From the NCBI RefSeq assembly GCF_017068395.1, contig NZ_CP070619.1, positions 6,882,001 through 6,946,000 of the forward strand: DNA of 64,000 bases. Reading direction: 5' to 3'. Under the pieces are notes generated by a model. That model was not told the origin of the DNA and ran no database searches. It was given only the letters and a program-made list of their open reading frames with translations. Below are positions 23,935 through 31,072 of this stretch, one piece after another. A program made the position numbers and the translations under genes. This DNA is from Rhodococcus pseudokoreensis. Its GTDB lineage: Bacteria; Actinomycetota; Actinomycetes; Mycobacteriales; Mycobacteriaceae. The first letter of the stretch is position 1, and every line of letters begins with the position of its first letter.

Positions 23935-24993
23935 ATGATCCCCCAACAGTTCGGGATTCACGTTCCTCCGCAGCCGGCTTCCGCGTCGGCCGGGGCCGTA
24001 TTGCAGGTGCCGTACCGTTCACGTAATTCGTGGCACGCCGGTGATCTGGTCGATGCCACTGACTGGTGCATCCAGCTGTCGGCCGCAGACGTCGCAGAGC
24101 TCGACTCGGCCTTGCGAGCTGCCCAGGCATGTAGTTTGCCGATCCTCAGGCTCGAGTCCGAGCATTTTCCGCTTCCGAACCTTGCGGCGAGGCTGCGGCA
24201 GGTCGCGACCAGCCTCGACGGCGGCCTCGGGTTTGCCGCGATCCGTGGGATCCCGGCGGAACACTACGGCGAGGCAGATCTCAGGACGATCCTGTGGGGA
24301 ATCGGTCAGCACCTCGGGATCCCGGTATCCCAGAACGCATACGGCCACATGCTCGGCACGGTGCGGCCGTCAGCGGCGACCGAGAAGGCTGCGCCGCTCA
24401 CCTCCGCGGGGTCCGATGTCACCGCGGTACTCGGCCTGGGATCCGGCAATCGGTCTGTCGTGGTCAGTTCGGCGGCAATCTTCAACGAGATTCTTGCCGG
24501 GTGGCCGCATCTCGCCGAGCGGCTGTTCAGGACCTATCACCTCGACCGTCGCGGGGATCAGCCTCCAGGTGAGCGACCGTACCGTGCAGTGCCCTTGGCC
24601 TGTTGGTTCGACGGCAAACTGAGCATTCGCTACTCCCGACACGATATTGATTCCGCACAACGGTATTCCGGCGTGCCAGGACTCGATTCTGACGACCTCG
24701 CACTGTTGGACCTTGTCGATGAACTGCTCGGATCGGCGCGCTTGCGGTTCGAGGTAGACCTGCGGCCCGGCGAGATTCACCTGTTCAACAATTACGCCGT
24801 ACTGCACGCGCAGACCCACGTCAGCTCACGTGGGCGCGCGGCCACAGACTTGCTCGAGCTCTGGTTGACCCTCCGTCACGGACGTGCGCTGCCCTCGGCT
24901 TTCACCTGGCTGAACGGCCGGGGCGGTCGAGGCGAGGTAACTCCCCGCGACGTCGTGATGCCCACCGGCATCGGTCGGTCGCAGCGCCCATAG
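23935..24993 (+). CDS. TauD/CAS-like dioxygenase homologue lacking the iron-binding HxD
   Basis: A 352-residue protein with the fold pattern of the clavaminate-synthase/TauD branch: GFAAIRGIP near 100, LGIPVSQNAYGHMLGTV, VVSSAAIFNEIL near 177-188, and PGEIHLFNNYAVLHAQT near 279-294. Where active members read HTD just before D-V-x-A-L, this one has T156-S157-A158 (PLTSAGSDVTAVLGL). The usual LLRLW co-substrate Arg site reads LLELW (E308). Only the distal H291 remains. It is probably not an ordinary Fe(II)/2-oxoglutarate enzyme: a regulatory or scaffolding pseudo-enzyme, or one with altered chemistry. It is intact, has a strong ribosome site (GAGGAGGAG) and is the first gene of operon 3. Confidence 0.72.
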   Translation: MIPQQFGIHVPPQPASASAGAVLQVPYRSRNSWHAGDLVDATDWCIQLSAADVAELDSALRAAQACSLPILRLESEHFPLPNLAARLRQVATSLDGGLGFAAIRGIPAEHYGEADLRTILWGIGQHLGIPVSQNAYGHMLGTVRPSAATEKAAPLTSAGSDVTAVLGLGSGNRSVVVSSAAIFNEILAGWPHLAERLFRTYHLDRRGDQPPGERPYRAVPLACWFDGKLSIRYSRHDIDSAQRYSGVPGLDSDDLALLDLVDELLGSARLRFEVDLRPGEIHLFNNYAVLHAQTHVSSRGRAATDLLELWLTLRHGRALPSAFTWLNGRGGRGEVTPRDVVMPTGIGRSQRP

Positions 24994-25137
24994 CGACGGG
25001 CCGCGCAGAACTCACCGGCGGGTGCTACCCCGCGCAGGTTCCGGCCCGCTCGAGAACACGGATCGACTACTGCTGAATGACACCCGCCGTCATCGTGCCT
25101 TCGGGGCGAAGACGGCAACAACCTGAAGGAGAATCAT

Positions 25138-26112
25138 ATGGCCAAGGCCATCCGTTACTACGAGATCGGTAGCCCGGACGTCCTCAAGTGGGAGTGGATC
25201 GAGGTCGGAGATCCAGGGCTCGGTGAGGTCCGTATCCGGCACGAGGCAGTGGGACTGAACTTCGCCGACACCTACTATCGCACCGGCCTGTATCCAGCCG
25301 CGTTGCCGGCAGGAATGGGTGTCGAGGCTGCCGGAATCATCGAGGCCGTCGGCGAGGGGGTCACCGACTTCCAGCCGGGCGACCGGGTCACGTACACCGG
25401 CAGTCCACTCGGTGCGTACAGCACGGAGCGGGTCATGCCCGCAAAACACCTGATCGCAATTCCGGAGGCGATCCCGTTCGAGATTGCCGCCGCGATGACA
25501 ATGCGTGGACTCACCACCTCATATCTGTTGCGGAGGATCTGGGATGTGCAGGCAGGCGACACGGTTCTGCTTCACGCCGCGGCGGGTGGAGTAGGGCTGA
25601 TATTCACTCAGTGGGCAAAGCTACTCGGCGTGAAGGTGATCGGGACTGTCTCGAGCGAACACAAGGCTGAGATTGCCCGTGCGAACGGGTGCGACGAAGT
25701 GATCATCTACACGCAAGAAGACGTCGCGAGCCGCGTTCGCGATATGACGGACGGCAAGGGTGTTTCGGTCGTCTACGACAGTATCGGAGCTACCACCTTC
25801 GACAGCTCGCTGAAGTCGCTCAAACGGCGAGGGTTGCTGGTGTGTTTCGGCACCGCGTCCGGGCCGATTCCGCCCATCGAGGCGATGCAGCTGGCGCTCA
25901 ACGGCTCGGTCTACGTGACCCGCCCGGCGCTCGCAGACTACATCGCCGACCCGGCAGAGAAGGCCGCCTTGTCTGCCGAGCTGTTCGAACATGTTGCGGC
26001 AGGCCGAATCGCCATCAATATCAACCAGCGGTATGCGCTGGACGATGCGGTGCGTGCCCATCGCGATCTGGAATCCGGAAGTACCACCGGTTCCTCGGTG
26101 TTCACATTCTGA
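25138..26112 (+). CDS. NADPH:quinone oxidoreductase-like MDR protein, copy 2
   Basis: A 324-residue zinc-free MDR enzyme, same length as copy 1 and colinear with it throughout (AKAIRYYEIGSPDVLKWEW ... HAAAGGVGLIFTQWAKLLG ... GSSVFTF). The dinucleotide-binding AAAGGVG is intact. AAGGAG precedes the ATG. It follows the HxD-less dioxygenase-like gene by 144 bases and precedes tauD2 by 99 bases. Unlike tauD2 it shows no near-identical DNA block with its paralogue, so the duplication of the pair is old and only parts were later homogenised. Confidence 0.87.
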   Translation: MAKAIRYYEIGSPDVLKWEWIEVGDPGLGEVRIRHEAVGLNFADTYYRTGLYPAALPAGMGVEAAGIIEAVGEGVTDFQPGDRVTYTGSPLGAYSTERVMPAKHLIAIPEAIPFEIAAAMTMRGLTTSYLLRRIWDVQAGDTVLLHAAAGGVGLIFTQWAKLLGVKVIGTVSSEHKAEIARANGCDEVIIYTQEDVASRVRDMTDGKGVSVVYDSIGATTFDSSLKSLKRRGLLVCFGTASGPIPPIEAMQLALNGSVYVTRPALADYIADPAEKAALSAELFEHVAAGRIAININQRYALDDAVRAHRDLESGSTTGSSVFTF

Positions 26113-26211
26113 CCGTCCACCACAGCCGATTTCGTGGGTGTATTCGCCGCCGCTTGCCGTGCCCTTGCCGGCCGATGCCACCCACTGACCCAGTCAGTAC
26201 AGGAGTACGCC

Positions 26212-27123
26212 ATGGGCGCAATATCTGACCTCGAGCCTGTTCGACCGACCGACCTGTCCACCATTCGGACGACTTTCACCGCAGAACCTCTCACCTGCAG
26301 CATCGGCGCCGAGCTGAGCGGCGTCGACCTCGCCGCCGTCGTCCACGACGACGGGTTGTTCGCCGAACTGAGATCGCTGCTGCTGAAGTACAAGGTGCTG
26401 TTCTTCCGCGATCAGGAGATGAGCCGGGCGGAGCACGTCGCGTTGGCAGAACGTTTCGGTCTGCTCGAAGATCACCCGAAGGCCGGGAGCGACCCGAATC
26501 ACCCGGGGTTGGTCCGGATCTACAAGGACCTCGACAGCCCCGCGGAGCACTACGAGAACGCCTACCACTGCGACGCCACCTGGCGTGACAACCCGCCGAT
26601 GGGAGCCATCCTGCGGAATATCGACGGCCCCGAGGTCGGCGGCGACACGATCTGGGTGAACATGGCACTCGCCTACGAGCGGCTGCCCGAACGCGTCAAG
26701 GAACAGATCGACGGCCTCCGCGCCCGCCACAGCATCGAGGCGACCTTCGGCGCCCGCATGCCGCTCGAACAGCGACTCGAACTCAAGGAGCGGTTCCCCG
26801 ACCCCGAACACCCCGTGGTCCGCACCCACCCGGAGACGGGCGAGAAGATCCTGTTCGTCAACTGCTTCACCACCCATTTCACCAATTACCACACGCCGGA
26901 CAACATCCGGTGCGGCATCGACTACGCCCCCGGCAGCAGCAACCTGCTCAACTACCTGATCAGCCAGGCCTCGATCCCCGAATACCAGGTGCGCTGGCGG
27001 TGGACCCCGAACAGCGTCGCCATCTGGGACAACCGATCCACCCAGCACTACGCCGTCCAGGACTACTGGCCCGCCGTCCGCAAGATGGAACGCGCCGGGA
27101 TCGTCGGCGACCGCCCCTTCTGA
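26212..27123 (+). CDS. TauD/TfdA Fe(II)/2-oxoglutarate dioxygenase, copy 2
   Basis: A 303-residue dioxygenase with all ligands: HCD in YHCDATW, distal His in QHYAVQDY and the RKMERAG Arg. The ATG at 26212 follows ACAGGAG. Residues before about 100 differ at many positions from TauD1 (for example KAGSDPNHPGL against VVGSDPEYAGL). From the codons at 26510 to the stop the predicted protein is identical and the DNA differs only at scattered silent positions (for example at the codons in CCGCCGATG, ATGGCACTC and GCCCGCATG). The sharp change in divergence marks a conversion tract. The similarity stops right at the TGA. Substrate as for copy 1, unknown. Confidence 0.9.
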   Translation: MGAISDLEPVRPTDLSTIRTTFTAEPLTCSIGAELSGVDLAAVVHDDGLFAELRSLLLKYKVLFFRDQEMSRAEHVALAERFGLLEDHPKAGSDPNHPGLVRIYKDLDSPAEHYENAYHCDATWRDNPPMGAILRNIDGPEVGGDTIWVNMALAYERLPERVKEQIDGLRARHSIEATFGARMPLEQRLELKERFPDPEHPVVRTHPETGEKILFVNCFTTHFTNYHTPDNIRCGIDYAPGSSNLLNYLISQASIPEYQVRWRWTPNSVAIWDNRSTQHYAVQDYWPAVRKMERAGIVGDRPF

Positions 27124-27175
27124 CGCGCAGTTCCACGGCCCCGTAAGAACAACTTGTGAGAAATGGAGTTTCACA

Positions 27176-28222
27176 ATGCATTTCCTCGACGATGCACTCT
27201 TCCCCGAAAACCAGGACAAACTGGTCATCACCGCGGCGCCGTACGGTCCCAAGTGGGAACTGGACGACTTCCGCGAAGACCTGCCGTTGACGATGGAGGA
27301 GCACGTTCAGGCCGCCGTCGACTGCTATGAGGCCGGCGCTTCGGTCCTCCATATCCACGTCCGCGAACTCGACGGCAAGAGATCGACACGGCTCTCGACG
27401 TTCAACGAACTCCTCGGCCGTTTGCGCGAGGCCGTGCCGGATATGATCCTGCAGGTCGGCGGGTCGGTCTCGTTCGAGCCGGAAGACGAGGGTGCGCAGT
27501 GGTCGGCCGAGGATGCCCGGCACATGATCGCCGAGCTCGATCCGAAGCCCGACCAGGTCGCCGTCGCCGTGTCGACGAAGCAGATGAACATCACCGACCT
27601 GATGACTCCGGACACCATCGCGGGCACGTCCTTCGAGCGTCCCGAGGTATGGGAGGAGAACCGCGAGATGGTGGTTCCCGCCGGACCCAGCTGGGTCGAG
27701 GAGCACCTGAGGCGGTTGCAGGCCGCCGGAATCCAGCCACACTTCCAGGTTCCCGGAATTCAGCACCTCGAGAAGCTCGAGCGTCTGCTCAGGAGTGGCG
27801 CGTACACCGGTCCGCTGAACCTGACCTGGGTGGGGATCGGTGGTGGCGGCGATGGCCCGAACCCCTGCAATGCAATGGAATTCATCCGTCGGGCTCCCGA
27901 GGGTGCGGTCGTGACCTTCGAATCCTTCATGCGTTCGGTGTTGCCGATCAACGCGATGGCCATCGCGATGGGCATGCACACCCGTTGTGGTAACGAGGAC
28001 ACTCTGTGGGGTCGCAAGGGCGAGAAGATCACCTCGGTCCAGCAGATCGAACAGCTGGTCCGCATTGCCGGCGAACTCGGCCGCGAGGTCGCCACCGGCA
28101 AGGAGGCCCGCGAAATCTACAAGCTCGACGAACGATACGACAACGTCGACGAGACCCTGGCCAAGACCGGGTTCTCGCCCAACCGCCGACCCGGCCAGGC
28201 CGGATTCACCCACCACGCCTGA
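27176..28222 (+). CDS. BKACE family (DUF849) beta-keto-acid cleavage enzyme, copy 3
   Basis: A 348-residue BKACE protein (HFLDDALFPENQDKLVITAAPYG) with intact VLHIHVRELDGK and RCGNEDTLWGRKGEK motifs. Two residues are missing relative to copies 1 and 2 in the loop after VSFEPEDEG. The ribosome site and leader (TGAGAAATGGAGT, TCACA) are the same as for BKACE2. The last about 70 codons, the hairpin and 20 bases beyond are nearly identical to the BKACE2 region. There is no hydrolase or acetoacetyl-CoA synthetase after it, so this set depends on copies elsewhere. It lies 52 bases after tauD2 and ends operon 3. Confidence 0.9.
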   Translation: MHFLDDALFPENQDKLVITAAPYGPKWELDDFREDLPLTMEEHVQAAVDCYEAGASVLHIHVRELDGKRSTRLSTFNELLGRLREAVPDMILQVGGSVSFEPEDEGAQWSAEDARHMIAELDPKPDQVAVAVSTKQMNITDLMTPDTIAGTSFERPEVWEENREMVVPAGPSWVEEHLRRLQAAGIQPHFQVPGIQHLEKLERLLRSGAYTGPLNLTWVGIGGGGDGPNPCNAMEFIRRAPEGAVVTFESFMRSVLPINAMAIAMGMHTRCGNEDTLWGRKGEKITSVQQIEQLVRIAGELGREVATGKEAREIYKLDERYDNVDETLAKTGFSPNRRPGQAGFTHHA

Positions 28223-28245
28223 AGTAGCTGTCACAGAACACAACC

Positions 28246-28293
28246 GGCGCAACACGGGTCGTGCACACACCTCGCCCCGACCCGTGTTGCGCC
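28246..28293 (+). terminator. Perfect 16-bp hairpin terminator after BKACE3
   Basis: Arms GGCGCAACACGGGTCG (28246-28261) and CGACCCGTGTTGCGCC (28278-28293) with a 16-base loop, 23 bases past the stop. Identical arms follow BKACE2. Here it closes operon 3. Confidence 0.88.
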
Positions 28294-28315
28294 ACCGAAC
28301 GTGAACTACCCCATG

Positions 28316-28895
28316 AGCATCGGTCCGCCGGGCAACATTCGCAGGCCCCGCGGCGTACATCTCTCGAGTGACAGACACAATGTATTCACCAAGGACGAAG
28401 TCCGCGTCATCGATGCCGTCGAGCTCACGCCCGGCGGCATCGTTGTCGTGATGGCGGCCTCCTGTGCGATAGCATCAGTGCCTTCCACCGGGTCGCGGTC
28501 TACTCACTCGTGATCGCCGAGGACCGGGGCTATTGGTCCACCGTCGTCGGCGAAGTCTCCCGGTTGGCTCGCAGCGGAAAAGGTCAAGTACCAGGCATCG
28601 CGGAAGATGGGTTCCGACCATGGCGTTCATCGCCGCACCCTCCGGCGGATCTTCTGCAAACAGTTCGTCAACGTCGGGACCTGACCGCCCCGTTGCCCGC
28701 CTGCGCAGCCCTTGGGGGCACAGGCGGGCATCGGATCACGCAGTCCAACTCTTGTCACAAGCAATCTTTCGATCGCCACAATTCCGAAAGCTTTGTGAGC
28801 ATGCCGGAAGCAGGCGGCGCGCGCCAGATCCTTCGGGCCACAGTTCGAACTGGCGAGGAAATCCGGTCGGTTCTGTGTTCTCGGGGCGGGACGGT
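28316..28895. other. 580-bp region without an intact gene; possible regulator remnant
   Basis: Homology to the BKACE2 downstream region ends at about 28314. Beyond it no frame stays open convincingly. One plus-strand frame, interrupted by a stop at 28511-28513, ends at about 28683 with GVHRRTLRRIFCKQF, which is reminiscent of an AraC-type recognition helix, followed by a GCCCGCCTG/CAGGCGGGC hairpin (28695-28729). This may be the decayed end of a regulator; the evidence is weak. The rest, up to the MFS stop at 28896, shows nothing recognisable. Confidence 0.25.
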
Positions 28896-30221
28896 TTATC
28901 GACTGCCGAGCAAACGCGCGGCGTCGCGGGCCGGGTTGATCAGGGCGAACCCGAGTATGGCGGCCAGCATGCAGATTGCGCCGAGCACCTTGAAACCATT
29001 CTGGTACCCGGCGAGCGAGCCCAGATCGGCCTGCACGAGGACTCCCATCACGCTGGGTGCGATGACTCCGCTCAGTGTTGCTACCCCGACCGTGAGCCCC
29101 AGTACCGTCCCGCGTTGCCGCATGGGGGTGATTTCACCTTGGATCGTGGCGCTGATTGCGAACACGGCACTCGGCGCGCCCATGCCCAGCGCGACGAGGG
29201 CGAAGCTCGAGGTCGGTGTTTGGACGACAGCGGCCAGGGAGATCGACACTCCGCCGACGAGTATCATCGCAGCGCCCACCGCCCCACGTGACCAGCGGGT
29301 CGAGATCCCGCGCAAAGTCATTCGCTGGGAGACCAGCCCTGCCCCGAACGTGAGAAGCGCGGCGACACCCCAGTAGACCGCGACGAGGCTGCCCGTTGTC
29401 GTCAGCGATCGGTGCAGTCCTTCCTGCAGGAAGCTGGGCAGCCATGTCACTGCCAGGGCGAGGCCGAAGTAGCCTGCACAGGAAAGTATCAACTGTCCTA
29501 AATAGGTGCGGGACAAGAGAAGCTGCCGGTAGGGCACCTTGCGCTCCTCGGCGTCGGCCGCTGTGTCGCCCTCGCGGTCGGCGGGTTCTTGGTGAACGCT
29601 CGTGATCGGTCCCTCGCGGCCCACGGCGAGCCAGAGCAGGCTCCAGATCAATCCGGCAATGGCGACCGCAACGAAGGCCTGGCGCCAGCCGAACTGCACG
29701 ATGACCCATGTCAGCATCGGGGCGGCGACGAGCGACCCAAGCTTCGCGCCGACTGCGACCACGCTGTTGGGCAGTTGGAGGTGCGCGTTGTCGAACCACT
29801 TGTGGACGGCGTGACTCGCCAACCCGAATGCCGGCCCCTCGGCTGCTCCGAGTGCGATTCTGCTGGCATACACGACTGCGATGCTTGTGGTCCAGATCAT
29901 CGGCACCTGGGTCAGCGACCACAGCAACGCCAGAATGAGCAGCAGCCACCGTGTCGAAATGCGGTTCGTCAGCATTCCCACCAGAAAGGCCGCGACACTG
30001 AACAGTAGGTAAAAGGCACTCGCCAGGTGCCCGTACGCGGCGTGATCGAGTCCGAACTCCTCACTCAGCGGCTTGGCCACCAAGCCCAGGACCGCCTTGT
30101 CTGCGAAGTTGATGAAGAGGAAAGCGGACAGCAGCAGGGTGATGGCCCATGGCTGTAGCCGGCTCTTGGTGGTACGCACGCGCTGACTGGTTCCAATATC
30201 GATGAGATCGCTGGTTGACAC
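28896..30221 (-). CDS. MFS transporter, copy 4 (probable IclR-regulon member)
   Basis: A 441-residue 12-helix permease starting at GTG 30221 with GAGGAG five bases upstream. Helix 1 (LLSAFLFINFADKAVLGLVAKPLSEEFGLDHAAYGHLASAFYLLFS) resembles MFS3; helix 5 region IALGAAEGPAFGLASHAVHKWF and the central acidic loop are present. It stands alone on its strand. About 420 bases upstream a TTGACG-17-TATGGT promoter and a perfect palindrome match the control signals of the aromatic operon and iclR at 42.8-43.1 kb, so it probably imports that pathway's substrate. The leader between promoter and start is unusually long. Confidence 0.83.
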   Translation of the reverse strand: MSTSDLIDIGTSQRVRTTKSRLQPWAITLLLSAFLFINFADKAVLGLVAKPLSEEFGLDHAAYGHLASAFYLLFSVAAFLVGMLTNRISTRWLLLILALLWSLTQVPMIWTTSIAVVYASRIALGAAEGPAFGLASHAVHKWFDNAHLQLPNSVVAVGAKLGSLVAAPMLTWVIVQFGWRQAFVAVAIAGLIWSLLWLAVGREGPITSVHQEPADREGDTAADAEERKVPYRQLLLSRTYLGQLILSCAGYFGLALAVTWLPSFLQEGLHRSLTTTGSLVAVYWGVAALLTFGAGLVSQRMTLRGISTRWSRGAVGAAMILVGGVSISLAAVVQTPTSSFALVALGMGAPSAVFAISATIQGEITPMRQRGTVLGLTVGVATLSGVIAPSVMGVLVQADLGSLAGYQNGFKVLGAICMLAAILGFALINPARDAARLLGSR

Positions 30222-30621
30222 TCTGGCTCCTCACAGTTTGGCATTTCGATCGACAAACCTCGGCTGTGCGGGGCGAAAACCGCACTGCGGAAGTTACTTC
30301 AGGGAGGGTTTGCGGAACCCGGATTTGTCCTAACCGGACGTCGACGGCGTCCCGTTACCGTCCGCGCTCAGGGTCGTGTGGCTCGCGCTATCCGGTGAGA
30401 CCAGTTGAAAGCCTCTGGCCAAGCGTGCTCTCCATTGCGGCGAGAGCCGAGCGTGAAGACGAGATGCAAGGCATTGGGATCTCTTCCTGTGCCGCTAGGG
30501 ATGGCTATTCCATCGAGAGCTCGATGGTGGGCTGCCGTGTCGGAGGCTCGTCCAGGTAAGTGCGCACGATACGAGGTCTGATCCTGCCGACAGTGGGTGG
30601 CTGCAAATCAGCTCTGGTGAC
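30222..30621 (-). other. 400-base leader between predicted promoter and MFS4
   Basis: No gene with coding character could be recognised. On the minus strand a 62-codon open frame (30505-30693) begins inside the promoter and is not credible. The region may be an untranslated leader, or MFS4 may have a second promoter closer to its start. Confidence 0.35.
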
Positions 30622-30693
30622 TATCACTGTGCGATAAAATTGATATCGTTCTGTGAACGATATCACCATAGGATGGGTTGCGTGTGGCGTCAA
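30622..30693 (-). promoter_or_regulatory. Promoter and double operator for MFS4 (IclR-type site)
   Basis: On the minus strand TTGACG (complement of 30688-30693) and TATGGT (30665-30670) are separated by exactly 17 bases. Immediately downstream lies a perfect 10-bp inverted repeat with a 3-base centre: GATATCGTTC, TGT, GAACGATATC (30642-30664). A second site, TATCACTGTGCGATA (30622-30636), follows. The latter is identical to a site upstream of iclR at 43116-43130. Operators at the transcription start suggest repression, relieved by an inducer; the regulator assignment is inferred. Confidence 0.68.
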
Positions 30694-31072
30694 TAGAGCA
30701 ATTGTGGTCGTCGACGCTGCTCGGCTGAGGCCTCGGCGACCATCGAGTTTGCCGGGTTAGGATTCGGCGGCAGTGCTTCCCGATTGCAGTGGCCTCAGGC
30801 TCCGGCGCCCGCCGTCTCTTTCGGGCCTGGGTGCCGTTGTAGGGGGATGTGTGTTCAGAGTTGTTTGCGGCCCAACATATGTGGGCAGAACGATTCGCCC
30901 GACGATAGTGAGGTTCGGTCTTCCGGACGTCGCGGAGCGCGAGCAGTGGCCAAAACCAGCGCGGTACGTCAAGGGCCGGCCTGGGATCCCATGGTGATCA
31001 TCAGGGCGGAACCCCAGGCCGTGCGCACCCCTTCGTCACTTCAGGGTCGGGAAGAAGAGGTCGACAATTTGG
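30694..31072. other. Intergenic region; weak hairpin after the IFOR-like gene
   Basis: Nothing gene-like is supported. A 9-bp inverted repeat, CGGCCTGGG (30977-30985) with CCCAGGCCG (31013-31021), loop 27, lies about 50 bases beyond the stop of the minus-strand operon. It could contribute to termination of that 11-kb transcript. Confidence 0.3.

Noticed and set aside
30505..30693. 62-codon minus-strand frame upstream of MFS4
   Set aside because: It begins inside the -35/spacer of the predicted promoter and would be translated from a leaderless position before the start point.
30773..30997. 74-codon plus-strand frame
   Set aside because: No ribosome site, no recognisable family, overlaps a region with no coding bias.
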